This document shows, in pieces, positions 1 to 13,140 of a DNA stretch of 64,000 nucleotides. Origin of the DNA: Leguminivora glycinivorella (lineage: Eukaryota; Arthropoda; Insecta; Lepidoptera; Tortricidae). How positions within the stretch are numbered: position 1 is the stretch's first letter; each line of letters opens with the position of its first letter. The notes beneath the pieces were generated by a model. It saw only the letters and a list, made by a program, of their open reading frames with translations, did not search any database and had not been told where the DNA came from. Position numbers and translations under genes: made by a program. The stretch is from positions 5,332,001 to 5,396,000 of the forward strand of contig NC_062971.1 of assembly GCF_023078275.1 (NCBI RefSeq), read 5' to 3'.

Positions 1-339
1 GGAGATATCTTTTTATATATTATATTAATCTATTTTCTATTGAGGTGCCTCATAGTTCTAAACGGACTATTTTTAAATCATCCTTGATTTCTTATGAGAG
101 TCAGTCTATTTCAGTTAATGCCTTTGCTATATACATTATAGTTAGTATCTCTATGCATTATAGCAGAATATGCATTGACTAATGCGTCTGTGAAACCATA
201 TATTTGACAAGTTTCTTCCCTGGATATATTTCTAGGTAAGTATACCTACATATTTCTTTTACTACCTCTACACAGTTATATAGTTTTCCAGTATGTTACA
301 ATTTCTTTTAATAAGGTAGAGTTTCATCTAATATTTTTT

Positions 340-680
340 ATTTACCCATAAAGATTGTAAGAGCAATTTAGCTGGTAAATCGATAGGCGCTGCAAGCCCA
401 CACGGATCATAGATGCAAGCTATGGTATTTAGTATTTCTCTTTTGGTAAAAGTATTTTTGTTGGATTTGTTCTTGATTTAAGTATCTTTGCACATATCGC
501 AAACCAATCCTAAGGTTTTTACTGTGCCTTTATTGTTTATTTCTGGAATGATTTTCCAGATCCGTAGGATTTGTATCCATAGAATCCGTTTTGTTAATGT
601 TCTATAGCCATAAAATCTAGTCACATCTCTTATCCTTTTCATTTCGTCCGATTTATAAGAAAGCTTTCTCTATATCAGCT
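340..680 (-). mobile_element. Decayed BEL/Pao LTR retrotransposon, pol fragment
   Basis: Read on the minus strand, about 361-460 encodes a stretch with the order TKREIL..IA.IYDP.GL.AP....AK.LLQ.LW. This is the hallmark of the segment after the reverse transcriptase in BEL/Pao polyproteins. A little upstream in the same direction is KTLGL, also usual for this family. Stops and frame breaks surround it and I see no LTRs, so it is a dead fragment. Flanking sequence to about 1260 may belong to the same element but I cannot support that. Confidence 0.55.
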
Positions 681-1984
681 ATTTATTATTCTATGACATC
701 TGAACTTGACCACGAGTTGGATGAGATCTTTTAGCATCAGAGGGCCATGATATAGACTCAATCAAACTTTTACCTTTTCTACCCTCTGCTGAAACGTTGT
801 ACAGTTTTCATGGCCTTTCCACTCAATGAAATTCCATGGTGGGCCAAAATATATCGAATGGTAAATTTACCTGGCTGTGATTAGGGACAAACTCTATAAT
901 CTCTTTATTCAATCGGTCTTATGGGATTTTTTTTATAAATGAGCAGTGCGACTCCCTATTGCAGGTAGACCCGTAGGGTACTCATTACACAGCTAGCCAA
1001 CCGTATAACGGTTGTTACTAATAGTAGTGGTCTCGTTAACTTTATTAATAGCTTCTTCGTCTCTATCCGGGTTAGAAGCCTCTGTGATACTCATTCTAGT
1101 TCTCATAAAACTTTTACATCGCCTACATCTAAAGTAGGGTCAGGTTTTGTTAATTTATTCTCATACAGAGTCTGAAAGTAAGTTAAAACCATCAGGTCAT
1201 TTTTGTCTTTATGATCAGGTTTTCCTGATAGGATCTAGCCTAATATAGATTTTCTGAAAATTCTGTTTCTCAGTATTCATAAAGAATAATAATAATAATA
1301 AATGAGCGGGCTCGAAAGACCCGAGAATTTTAAACGGAGATGCAAATAATAATAATAATCTCTTCCTATAAGTATGTCAATATGATCTGACAAAGGGTTA
1401 TCATCTACTAAATTTATCCTTTTATTGTAATTGCTCACATATGTAAGCAGATCTTCTCTGGGACATGATACACTTGGTGTAATTGCTGGTACCATATTAG
1501 TAAACAATAATCTTAATACCTATATTTTCAAGCAAATTCTAATCAGTTTACTTTTAATTTCCTTTTGTTGCTCAGTTTCAAATATGAAAATAAATAGGCC
1601 AATTTTCTGTTCTGTGCTTAAATATAATTTATTTTCAATTCTTTGTGTCATATAACTTCTTTGAGAACTACTGTCCCTCAATAAGTGACATTTATTTCTT
1701 GACAATTCCATTCCTTTTTATAGCAGACAATGCAGCTGTTTGTAAAACAGTGGTTCCTTCTCTGTGTATGTGTAAGGTGTTGACAGGTTTTATTTACTAT
1801 TTGAAAGTCATAGCTTCGGACATGAGGCCTTGTTAATTTTCCCTGTAGTATTGTAATGAACGCATTTGACATTTTGATTATATTCTTTTCTCTATGTCTT
1901 CCTTTAACACAAATATAGCAGCTGTTTGTTAATTTCTTATACGGTTTTTCATGACCTCATAGATAAGGCAAAATCGCTGTAATA
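681..1984. other. No gene seen; possible further retrotransposon debris
   Basis: Only short ORFs without recognisable motifs occur here. Short AAT-trinucleotide runs lie near 1289 and 1347. Confidence 0.4.
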
Positions 1985-2232
1985 ATACATACATACATAC
2001 AATCACGCCTGTATCCCATAAAGGGGTAGGCAGAGCACATGAAACTACTAAAGCTTCAGGGCCACTCTTGGCAAATAAGGGGTTAAAAGAAAATAAAACT
2101 GTGGCATTGCAGTGACAGGTTGCCAACCTCTCGCCTACACCACAATTTAACCCATATCCCATAGTCGCCTTCTACAACTCCCACGAGAAGAAAGGGGGGT
2201 GGTGATATTCTTAACCCGTCACCACACAGGCA
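1985..2232 (-). mobile_element. Lepidopteran SINE/LINE-tail repeat
   Basis: On the minus strand the element begins near the TGCCTGTGTGG block at 2232 and ends in a TGTATG simple-repeat tail at about 1985-2000. I know this block (CACCCC.TTTCTT, CCATATCCCATAG and a GGGGTAGGCAGAG core on the plus strand) as one of the commonest dispersed repeats in moth genomes. It has no coding capacity. Confidence 0.6.
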
Positions 2233-4098
2233 GGCTGTAATAATGGTTTTCACAAAGTGTAAATAAATTTTCTTGCTTTCCATTTAAGTTGATATTTTAT
2301 ATTTTCACTTTTGATGTCATAAGGCCTCTTTAAAAAAGAGCCTAAATTTTAATAGGTGATTAAGTATAGATAACCAACCTTAGTAATCAGATTGCTGTCG
2401 ATATACTCAAAAATAGGTCTGAAAACCCAAGCAAGTGGTTAATATCCATTATGCCACTCTATACAGAGTGAAAGGTTTGAAGATTGGCGCAAGACCATAA
2501 ATGAGATCCAATAACCTCTCATATTCTTGACAGTCATTAGGGGAAAATATTGATCATCATCACTTGAGGTTCATACTCATAGAAAGTTTCCAGAATATAT
2601 AATATATGAAGTGAAACTAAGTAAGTTTAAATCTACACAAGAACTTAGAAAACAACTTGATATTGTTATAACAGCAAGAGAATCCTCTCTCTCTCCTTTC
2701 GAGGTCACATGAAAATTAACAAAACTGAAGAAGTTCAATTTAGTACTGAGGTTCTCCATACCTCCCTTAGGTATATTAATTTATCAACATCACATCAGTC
2801 CCACTGACTTATACAAGAATGAAACTGGTCCCATCAAGGGGTACCAGTCCACTACATTTCACTTAAACTTGTGGAGTATAAACTCAGATAATTTGCTTCG
2901 CTTATTAACCCGTAGTTTACTTAATTGTATGTTAGACACCTTTATATCAAATTGTAGAATTAAGGCATTTTCAAATTCAGCTAGTTCTTCTTCACCTTCG
3001 AGCTGTGAGGTAGTCACTTTAGAAATTTCATTGGTACTTGTTTGTTTACAATTTTAAAATACTGATAAAGTTCAGTATTTAACCGGTTTATTATAGTGTG
3101 TAATTTTGATGAAGTGATGACGCTTTGTTCTGATTTGTTTTTAACTCATGGTATTAGTGCACTTGGTGTCAGTGGTTAACTTCTCTATATTACTAACAAA
3201 TGTGGATACTTGGGCAAGCAGGTCTTGTTAAAATTGGCATAAAATGGTTGATTCCAATAAGAAGTATTTTAACGACGTCAATTATGTGGTTATTTCGTAG
3301 TTAATCTTCAGAGTATGGGTTTCTACTAAGAAACGATAAAGAGAATTTTTATGTGATGAAATTGCAAATGATGAATCATATCAATATTTCAATTTTATGT
3401 GATGTCAAACAGAGCGATTCATAATAACACTATAATGATGAGTACCTATACTCAATGCGTAAAGATATTTTGAGATGAACACATTCGTACAATACAAATT
3501 TGCGTGGAATTTCATTATTTATCATTTGCCAAAAGATGCAAAACTGAACATGTACAAAACTCCTTTATCATTCATATCCCCTGACTTTAAAGTAGTTAAA
3601 AGCTTTTACAACACTCACCGAGTCTTTCAACATTTTGCCCCAAGGGCGTTCATATCGCCACAAGGGCGTCCTTGCTAGGGATTAAACCCCAAACCTCTTT
3701 GCTGTGCCTGCTTCCCAATGAGCCATAAAACCGAATGTCTGCATTGGGACCACAGTGGCTAGAATTAGCGTAGATTTATCCTGGTACTACCTCCCTGTGT
3801 AGAAACGGACTCCCCGTCATATTTTCAGGTAATCAACAAGTAATTTCACTTTTATTTATATACATATTTCGCCGGTAACAATATTTTCAATCCTTTAATG
3901 TCATATGTCAAAGACAGACGTTCGTAAATCGACTGTTTTTTATGCGTGTTTATCGATCACATCGATTTTTCATTTATGTTTTAAGAACCAATAATTACAG
4001 AAAGCAATTATTTGTCCTTTTATTTGTGTATTAATTTTGTTAATGTTTAACATATTTATTAATTTATAATAAGCATTTGAAAATAAAATGTTGTAAGT
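2233..4098. other. Intergenic/intronic DNA, nothing supported
   Basis: Short ORFs only. A possible tRNA-derived SINE remnant (minus strand, box-B-like GGTTTAATCCC) lies near 3660-3740, but it is too weak to call. Confidence 0.3.
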
Positions 4099-4175
4099 AC
4101 TAACAAACCTCGTAAACTTGAGCTCTACAAACTTCGTAAACTTGTACTTATCAAACTTCGTAAACTTGCACCAAT
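4099..4175. repeat. Short tandem repeat, about 23-26 bp unit x3
   Basis: Three imperfect direct copies of a unit containing CAAACTTCGTAAACTTG lie head to tail. Copies differ by a few substitutions. Confidence 0.7.
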
Positions 4176-5073
4176 TGTCAACCTCACTTTGTCGAACAAC
4201 AAATAAACATTCTTTACCAATATTTCTACATATAATTGGTATGAAGGGAAATCACAATAAAATAAGTATACAATTCGTACATTCATGCTTAAATAAAAGA
4301 GCAATATATCTTTATTATAACACACATAACGTAAATGCTATGCTGCCAATTTCTGTGTCCATCTCGTGGCTATCACTTCTACTCGACGCTAGATGACATT
4401 AATAGTTTCAAATCAGCTTCTTCTAGTACCTGTTAAACCTATTTTTCATTAAATTGATGAATGTAGAACACAAATAAATAATTTTAAATGATATGAATCA
4501 CACATCCCATGAACTGACGTCTTTATGCAATTTCTCAGATACTCAAATTGTACTTTTGACTCTACTCTCTGTGATTCTGGCAGTGTCTCCCCAGCCACTA
4601 CCAAATATCCCAGACTAACTCAACCAATTTTGTTCCAAACTCTGGGGAATAAGTTTGGAACAAAAAGAATTAAAACATTGCCTGAATTCATCTCCAAAGA
4701 TTATTGACTATGACTGCTATCATTATAACTCAATCTGTATAAACGTCAGTCAAGCAAAGGAATGATTCATACCTTTAGTTAGCAGTGGCTATACTGCATG
4801 TATGGAATGACTGTTAGAGCCTTTCTCTAACCGCTGTCGTCGTAGCCTCCACACTGGTCAGCATGGCTGGCATCTCAAGATCTGTATTAAAAAAGGGTAA
4901 CTATGACTTACAAAGTCACTAAATTATCTCTATATAATATCACACATTTAGTTCTATGCAAGTATTATTACAAGGTTAATCTCATATTATATTCTTTCCA
5001 TTATAGGTTCTCAAATCTCACTGAAATCATTAATTCCAAGTTGCTTATTAAAGTTATCACAGTTCCAACTATT

Positions 5074-5167
5074 TCATCATCATCATCATTATCATTATCA
5101 TGACCATTATCATTATCATGACCATTATCATTATCATGACCATTATCATTATCATGACCATCATCAT
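5074..5167. repeat. Minisatellite, 18-bp unit ATTATCATTATCATGACC
   Basis: Four to five tandem copies of an 18-base unit made of CAT/ATT triplets, preceded by a plain CAT/ATT run. Confidence 0.85.
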
Positions 5168-5555
5168 GTTAGTTCCCTTTGAACTACATAAATGTAGCAC
5201 TTAAATACATATGTAAAGTATCTCAAAGATACTTTCCAGTCACCATTATGGTGCATCAATATTCATACCAAAGTACCACACAAATAATGCAGTAAATCAG
5301 TAAACAAAGTCAATTTCTAACAACATTTGTCTTTCATTATAGTTGCTATTATCTCAACTAATGTATTGAGATATATCAACTTAATTCAGCATATTCAGGA
5401 TACAAAATTCCATATATAATAGCCAAACTCAATATGAAAGCTTTGTAACCATTCTCTTACAAAGTACACTTCTCAAACATGTCTCTCATAAACACGACTA
5501 AGGCAAGTACATTAACACCACACATAGATCAACACATTACAGATTATTAGAGATA

Positions 5556-5715
5556 TTTCATAAACAACAGAACACCTCTGTCGTACACATATTATCAAAG
5601 CCACTTATAGTTACATCATAGATGTTTCATAAGCCACAGAACCTCTCTGTGGTAACCACATTATCAAAGCCACTTTTAGGTAAATCATAGGTGTTTCATA
5701 AACCACATTATCATA
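5556..5715. repeat. Tandem repeat, about 70-bp unit, roughly 2.5 copies
   Basis: The blocks TTTCATAA.CCACAGAAC, CCTCTCTG and ATTATCAAAGCCACTT recur twice, then partially a third time, at about 70-base spacing. Confidence 0.65.
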
Positions 5716-7099
5716 TCAGTAATTACTTTCATAAACATGAATTTAACCAACACATGAAAAACCCATAGGGAAATCAGGTAGTTCTTTCATCTGGCACATT
5801 ACCAAATCCATCTTTATCAAATCATACATTTTCTTAGACACAATATACAAACTTAAAGCTATACATTTACATGGTATGTCACAACGCTCCACACTAGTGG
5901 CCAACGCCTGACAAATATCATTATTAGACCCAAAATGTGTATGAAGGTTCGTCAACCCTCTCAGAGTAGCGCTAGTCTGTACACATGCCCGAGGGCCCTT
6001 ACAGTGATCACCATCTTGGGGGTCCTCCCAGAGGATGCGTGAACCCATGGCCTTCAGGTGTCAGCGGCCAGGTCTCACAAACTCACTGGCGTTTACCAAG
6101 GCCTGGGGCGCGACTCCAACCCCAGCCAAACTCATAACTTTCCTCATATTAAATAGATAGCACAATTACTAAGGCTGGACCGCACCCCAGCCCCCGGTGG
6201 CGGTCATACCAGCATCAGGGCTACCCGATGCCTGGTCCCAAACTCGTTGGGGCCGCGCTGACTTACAGCCACGTTGGCTCTTTCCCGCATTCAACATGCG
6301 CCATTTTGTGATGCAATCATGTTAACTACATGATCTTTATATGCATAAACGTGTAACAACTCCCTGCCACACTCATTTCAATATATAATCCATAACGGAA
6401 ACACCATCATCGTAAACTTTGTAATAATGCATAGCAATAATATTCAATCATGAAAAGTTAGTTTTAGGTTAAATATACGAGAACGTTTTGGGAGAATAAC
6501 TCCTCTTTTATCAAGAGATAAAAAACACCACTTAGCTTTCTTTGGTGACTCGGCTCCCCTTGATGAGCACTGATTCGAATTAAAGGTAATAGTGGTACCT
6601 ATAATTGAATCTCAATGTTCATTTTCCACGGATGTCTGCAATCTACGCATTACATAATGAAAAGGTAGTAAAGTACCAATATTACTAGTTTTACCTGAGC
6701 ACACAGATTATCTAGACACCACATTATGAAGCGTTTTTTTACAAAGAGCGCGTGGTCACCAAACAAATTTTACTGCTAAAATACCAAAATTTGAGCAGCT
6801 CAATTGAGTAGCATTTTACATCAGTATATAACAGCCCCGATTCACCCCTATAAGGGTTTCATCACCTGAGGGTTTCATACTCAATACGTTCAATAACTAA
6901 TTTTAAGTGTTTCGTACCAAAAAGGTACAAATGGAACCCTTATGGTGCGACTCTAATATCCGTCTGTCTGTCTGTTTATAAATATTCCTAAATTACACGA
7001 GTGCTAGTTGTGAACGTTGACGCAACTGGATCAAGCGATTGCGTTCCCTACTAAATTACAACGGGAAATCATAATTATGTGGTGACTTTTAGTTGACTT
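5716..7099. other. No gene; a GC-richer repeat-like stretch at about 5990-6300
   Basis: The 5990-6300 stretch is richer in GC than its surroundings and looks like a decayed dispersed repeat. Near 6905-6985 there is a GTACC / GTCTGTCTGTCTG block of the kind found in dispersed lepidopteran repeats. Confidence 0.3.
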
Positions 7100-7570
7100 A
7101 AATGCTCCGTCTAGTAGTTGAGGTGGTCTGCGCGTGAGCATCAAGTCGGCCCGTGTCGTTGTGGGTCGGGCAGCTTTCTTCCTAATGGCATTGCAGTGTC
7201 TACTTTCAAGCGTTCGGACGTTGCGGTCCTAAAGTGAAATAGAGGCTATTAACTATTATAAATTAAATGTTTTAGAAGCTGAGCACCTGATCGATTCACT
7301 TTGAGCGCAGCGTGTCGCGTAAGTAAGCGATTTTTTATTTCTTTTTCAGTTATTTTTTTTCAGTGAATCGATTCGTCTTAAGCACGGAACAGGTCAAGAA
7401 AGTAAAAATTGAAAAATGATCTCCTTGTCCTCTTTGAGACTAAAACAGTCCTAATTAAAGTCGTAATTGACGCGATTAGTGTTTGTTTTGCCTTGCGGCC
7501 GAAGAGCCTGTGCTGTGACCTTCCGTGCGTGCCCATTGTGGTAGGTACTGTGCTGCGGGATAAAATTCCT
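7100..7570 (+). promoter_or_regulatory. CpG-rich island, possible 5' non-coding exon or promoter
   Basis: CpG content rises sharply in an AT-rich setting. Two strong donor-like sites occur at its end: C|GTAAGTAAG near 7319 and G|GTAGGTACT near 7541. No ORF begins here. This would fit a non-coding first exon of a plus-strand gene, conceivably a distal pyd promoter with long introns. That is inference only; transcript data are needed. Confidence 0.3.
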
Positions 7571-8334
7571 TTACAATCTCTTTAAATAGATCGATATTCT
7601 GTAACGGAATTCAGAAATAGATCAAAAGTCGAAAGTTAAAGCCTATAGCTGCCGGACTTGGCAAGGGCGTCAATAAATATTTATTGATTCTAAGTATCAT
7701 GTTGGCTTTTATATCCGATCCCTGTGTGCCTTAAAATCGACTTTCCGCTCTAAAGAAAGGTAACTAACAAACCTATATCATTAGCGTCTTTGGGGAACAT
7801 GTTTGTGTAATCCGAAAAATGTTCCGTAAATAAATATGGGCAATTTTAAATGCACAGTACGGTATCGTCAGGGATACCTCTGAAAAATGTAGTTTGGTAA
7901 TGTTCTTATGCCTTAATCAAATCTAAGCCGCTTGCCAGTGGAAGTAAAGGATTACAAAGTGAAACTCAGGTATGTGGAGAGTTGTATTAATTACCAAATA
8001 TAAGTTCCGGTTAAAGATAATTGAGAAAATCCGCAAACGAGAGAGTCACTCTTTAATCTTTAACTATAATAATAGCGTTTAATAACGCAAGGCGAGCGTA
8101 TTTGATTAATTTGATTACTTGGCTGCTGCGTAAGCAGAGTAAAAGGGTGCATCATTGCACTAGCTTACTAAAAACTTCTTACCTGCGCAAGGTGTGAAGA
8201 AATTTACAACCAGTATGTTTTTATTTTGTGTATAGTCCGCTTAAGGATATTAAAGGCTAGTATAATAATTATTATTCTGTGGAAGCAGGCATTAGTGGAA
8301 AAAATATCAAGTGTTAAGACGGTGTAAAAGCACT

Positions 8335-8715
8335 AGTCTAACACAGTAGGCAGTGACCCTGTCTGCAGAGCCTAAGATGGTTCTGGGTTCGAATCCCAGT
8401 ATGGGAATATGTTTGTGTGATGCACACAAATAGTGGGACGTAGTTGAACGAAAGAGAGCCATCCTCTGAAAATAGCCTTTTATTTGAATGGCTTTCCCTT
8501 TTTACGTTGAGATTATATTCAAATAATTATGTTTATATGAATTGGATCTTTTTCCTTTTACTACGTCCATTTTTTCCCGAGTTACGGTTGTGTTATTATG
8601 TATTTAAGTATACATATGTCTATAATAAGAGTAATATGTCGCCTTGCTGCCATAGTACAAGCCTTCCTCAGTTTTTGGCAAAATAGATTCCCCAATGTCT
8701 ATTTATTTTGGTACC
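8335..8715 (+). mobile_element. tRNA-derived SINE (Metulj-like)
   Basis: A pol III box B (GGTTCGAATCC) occurs at about 8387, followed by a body with TTTGTGTGATGCACAC and CATAGTACAAGCCTT, ending in a TTTATT tail. A second, better preserved relative is at 31340-31620. The body is diverged and partly replaced by unrelated sequence. Confidence 0.7.
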
Positions 8716-8769
8716 GATAATAAATTTCCCGCTTATTAAGGCTTATGAGTATTACTATTTATCTAGATA

Positions 8770-9085
8770 AAAACCAGCCGTCTGCGCAAGACGTGCATCT
8801 TCCCATTTTCATATTTCCCGCCTGCGCAAGGTGTGTGAATAATATGATGGTTAAGACAGCTGAAAATTTTGCAGTCTGCGCAAGGCTTGCAATTTTCGTG
8901 ACTCAATTTTCTGCCTGCGCAAGGCGATTAAATAGTTTATTTAGCCTGCTGAAAACCTGCCGCCTTCGCAAGGCGCGTGTTTACATATCCTGCGTCACAA
9001 GCAGATCAAGCAGATGTGGTATAATAGGTATAATACAATTAGCATGGTTCTAAAGCGGTTTTTGTCGGCCTACGCAAGGCGTTTT
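8770..9085. repeat. Cluster of a GCCTGCGCAAGGCG-type motif
   Basis: At least six spaced copies of a short, partly self-complementary motif (core TGCGCAAGGC) lie at about 8778, 8820, 8875, 8911, 8961 and 9069, with an outlier near 8183. Spacers are unrelated AT-rich sequence of about 35-100 bases. Function unknown. Confidence 0.7.
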
Positions 9086-9244
9086 GAAACTTACGTGTGA
9101 TGGAGGAAACAACACAATATGATAACGCCTCCTAAGCTTAGTACCAAGTGCTTACTTTATTAATTACAAAGTCATTTTGACAGGGGTTATATATTTCTAC
9201 TGCGGAATCACTTCCCAGTAATCATTAAATAGTCTCGAGAAGAC

Positions 9245-9318
9245 TTGTCAAAGCGGACCCCAGGCCTTTACAGGCCGGGGCCAATGCCGGGATAACGCAA
9301 GGAGGATGATGATGAGTC
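9245..9318 (+). mobile_element. Non-LTR retrotransposon 3' end with GAT tail
   Basis: The sequence GGACCCCAGG...AATGCCGGGATAACGC..GGAGGATGATGATGA is a common lepidopteran LINE 3' end. A sister copy is at 50995-51072. Confidence 0.6.
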
Positions 9319-11186
9319 TGGTGAAGACTAAAAAGATTATCACAGTTATTGCTGGCGACTTGATAAACGTGGTTTCTTTTTTTGTGGAAACTTTTTTCAC
9401 TATATAGTTATCTACTACATATTTTATCTTTGTCGTTAACGACGTTTGAAACACCTAGCTCACGCTGACGCGGAGTGAGTTGACACGATAATATTCAAAA
9501 TTAACCACGGTTTTATCAGCCTAACTTATTTAGGTTTTAAAGTGGGATTTGAGGTCATTTAATCATTTAAGTAAACCTGTTGATAGTGTTGATGCATATC
9601 AAGGCCGCAGTATTCTTTGGTTCAGGATATTAACCGTTTCCCAAACATCTTAAATGGGTTATTTATTCTATTATTTTAATCAAATAGTTATCTAGCCCGC
9701 TGGCCGCTCCGGCGCCACATGAGGCCAATGATCTAAAGATCAGATTGCTTTGGACTGTTTTAGGTCATTAATTTGTTCAGTTAAGCCCACGTGGGCTGAA
9801 CACATTTCAAGGAATTGGCTATGTGGATGAAATAGCAAACATTTTTGCATAGTTTTTCGCTATGTAAGAATGCAGTTGTGATATGTTATTACATATTTTG
9901 AGGCTCCAGGAACGACCTGAACCAATGTTACAAAGAACCATTACATTAAAATGTGTTCACATCCTCATAAAGTAGCACGGGGTGACTCGTCTACTCATTA
10001 TTTAGTCCGAATGAAACAATACGTATTTAAATTATGAGTTTTAGGTTAAGATTACCGCCATAACACGTTTTTAAAAATAAAAGAGGGGAAAAGGACACCT
10101 ACGTAAGAAGTGATGAAATGTACGGGTTAATAAACCCAACTACAAACTTAAAACGCTGTCATATTACAGCTTTTAATCTGTTTTTTTAAATAAAGTAACC
10201 TCTATGGTTAATAAATATATCACATTCATGGGGTATTCGGAAAACTATTTCTCATACCTAATCATTGTTTTTGGTAACAATATTTTGCAAGATAAGTACT
10301 TGATGTGGTTTCAAAATGATTTTAATACTCATATAAAGATGGACCGTCAAAACAATTTTAAAGCTATGCCGAATAAGCCCATGACCCATGGGGTTTCATG
10401 AGTGTCTCAAAATTTTGTTTGGACCTCAGATCTCGGAACTACGGATCTAGGTACCTTAACCTCAATATCATATTCTTCATTACAAAACCAGAAGGCTACG
10501 TCATGCCATATAATTGAATGATTATATATCTTTATGCTTCCAACGAAAATCACGGGTCTTAGCCGCATACATACGTATCCTTAAGGAGAAAAATATTTGA
10601 TTGTAACATCTTGCGCTTTCATAAGCTGGTTACCCAAAACAAAAAGGCATTTATATACGAAGAAAATTCTATCATCAGCATTGGCTTAACATGTGTACAA
10701 ATTACAAATAAAACGCTTCGCACATGTGCGTCTAGCCGCCTAGGCGTTGTTAGCCTATGCCAATCCTTGGCTTAACAGAAAGTACATACATATTGGGTAA
10801 ATAACTAACAAAAAATATTAGGGAACTGGGAGAGAACTCTCCAGACAAAAAGTCTAAGGTTAAGTGGTAGCCTGTTAACCAAGGCAATTAAAAGTTGAAC
10901 TATTGTAGTACCACTACTACCAATTGCACAGGAGGTACTTTGTTTAGGACTGTATTCATACATGGATTCAATGACCTTAATACGTATACTCATAATGTAT
11001 AACGAATGACTAAGTTATACTTATACAAAGCCTCAATAGTCTTGTTACTTGATATACTTACACTTCCTTTCTGGATGATAGATTCGTTTACCAAAAGAGT
11101 ATCTTATGCTTAGGAGTTTTCAATGATGAAAAATTCACAAGTGTGCTTATCCTCAATATATGATAATAAGACTTTTTAGAATGATT

Positions 11187-11220
<34 letters not shown>

Positions 11221-12482
11221 CACTTACCAAACGTGCCCAGATTATTATTTCCGTTAATAAAATTGGAACCACGTTACACATGGGTTCAGTATGGGTTATA
11301 CCCAAGTGGCCAAAAATATTTCCGGCATACTAGAATGCTCGGGAAAATTACTAAAATTAGATTTCATAAAACGAATTAAGTACATTACGAAAGAACCATG
11401 GTTGTCGGAACATTAGTCATACCATGGGTATTAAGGTTTTCAATAGCTGCGCACATTAGTGTTATACACTTTTAAAGTTGTAGCCGATTGAGCGAAATTT
11501 TTCTTCGCTACCAAATTTTGCCATGTCATAGCCATAAGGCAGTAATTATAATATGCACTGTCTATTATGTAATGCTGTAATTGCCGGAAATAAATAGTGA
11601 CTATTTGGATAAGGCATTAATGAATGGATCAGTTCCTTAACTGTTTTCTATAATATCATATGTAATAATATCATGTCATGCAAATCAATATATCAATATA
11701 ATGTACCTATGTCATGTCGATTATTCTATGATACTGAAAAGAGATAAACGAGTTGCGAGGAATTTGACACACAATCCAAAACTTAAGTTTTTCGCTTATA
11801 CCCTAAAAGTACCTAATGATACTGCAATAACCCTACTTACTGGCAATTGCAGAGTCGGGGTCAAAACATTAAAAACATACTAAGTGTATTAAATTGAATA
11901 TTATAATGAAATAAACGTAAACATAAGTCATGAGTCATGACTCATGACCTGACCTTGTTAGGGGGATGAAATAAAAAAGTAACAGGTTTTTCATAATTTA
12001 TTTTAATATCATTATGGGTATATACATAATAGGTATATACATAAAATTTAAAAATGTTTCAAACTTTCCTTACCGACGAATAATAAGTTACAATAGAAAA
12101 ATAGGTCACTGTGCACTTATGAATTCAGTCACTGCAGCTGCTGTCAGCTGCAATTCACATTCCTCCATATAGGTACACAAGGTATCTGATGTGTGAAGTG
12201 CACTTGAAGTTGTTATTTCCATTGGCGATTCAATTAATCACATTGGCGTTTCTTGACCACCAGGGCTATTAACTGTATCGATGTTCTTGGCGCGCGTCGT
12301 CAATATGTGTCAAGTAAACAGAAGAGAACCTATGCGAATTTAAAGTGGAAAAATTACTGTCGGGATTTTTAGGCCTAAAAATAAACAGTTCCATAATAAT
12401 CAGTAATAATTTAATGCTTTCGTAGGGACAATTAAAGCCTTACATTAGGGTAATAATGTTCAGCTTTTTTTTAATTAGCCTC
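9319..12482. other. Gene-poor AT-rich interval
   Basis: No coding exon is supported. The only distinct items are a run of T (about 11191-11218) and the palindrome described separately at 11927-11948. Confidence 0.4.
11927..11948. promoter_or_regulatory. Perfect 22-bp palindrome of overlapping AP-1-type sites
   Basis: The inner part is CATGAGTCATGACTCATG, i.e. TGAGTCA and TGACTCA back to back inside a perfect inverted repeat. bZIP factors (Jun/Fos, CNC-Maf) bind such half-sites. No gene lies nearby, so a function is only a possibility. Confidence 0.35.
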
Positions 12483-12725
12483 TTTTAGTGTCCCAATCCC
12501 ACGTCGCACTGCTGGGCAAAGGCCTCTCCTCATTTTTTTCCAATCGACCCTGTTGTCGGAATTTTTCACCATTTTGGGTAGAATGCGTTCAGGTTTTGCC
12601 ACCATCTCCTTTTTGGTCTGCTCGAACTCCGGCCTGCCTCGTCTATGGTGTTTCGCGGGTCCCTGCAGTCTAGTCTATGCTCATTTTGGCTTACCTTTCC
12701 GGGTGCATTCGTTCAGCTATTAAAT
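12483..12725 (+). mobile_element. LINE 3'-region fragment
   Basis: Contains the CTGCTGGGCAAAGGCCTC.CCTC block that is widespread in lepidopteran non-LTR retrotransposons. No intact ORF. Confidence 0.5.
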
Positions 12726-12735
12726 TATAACACTG

Positions 12736-13140
12736 TAATAGTACATTACATGAGAGGCCGGGAAAATGAGGATTTCCGGCCAAGTGGGTATAAAGAGGAT
12801 AGGGATACGAGGCCGGGAATCCGTTTTCACGCCGAGGCATGTATAGTGCTTTTCTCAAACATACAATGAAATAAAAAAAAATGCTCTAAAGGACAATATT
12901 TTATAAAAAAAAGTTACTTTGCAGGCCTAGGCCTGAAAAATAATATGAAATCCCTTTACAGTCCTCTCGAGTTGTTGCGCCCAAAAAGCGATACTTCCCA
13001 GCCCATTTTAAGGAACGTAAAGACAATATTTCATTGCATGTTTGAGAAAAAGTATTTTCAGTACAGATGGTGTTTTTTATACGCACTAGTGCGAGAAGTG
13101 GTTCATTATATGACAGGTCGAAACTTCGGATGTACTATTA
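12736..13140. mobile_element. TIR element of about 405 bp
   Basis: It starts with TAATAGTACAT and ends with ATGTACTATTA. The interior holds inverted segments (for example CTCAAACATACAATGAAAT against ATTTCATTGCATGTTTGAG). It is non-coding and related in design to the element at 24749-25083, which shares ACGCACTAGTGCGAGAAG. Confidence 0.6.

Noticed and set aside
5743..6048. 101-residue minus-strand ORF
   Set aside because: No recognisable motif; overlaps a repeat-like GC-rich stretch.
8770..9085. CRISPR-like array
   Set aside because: Spacing is irregular, repeats are short and variable, and the DNA is eukaryotic.
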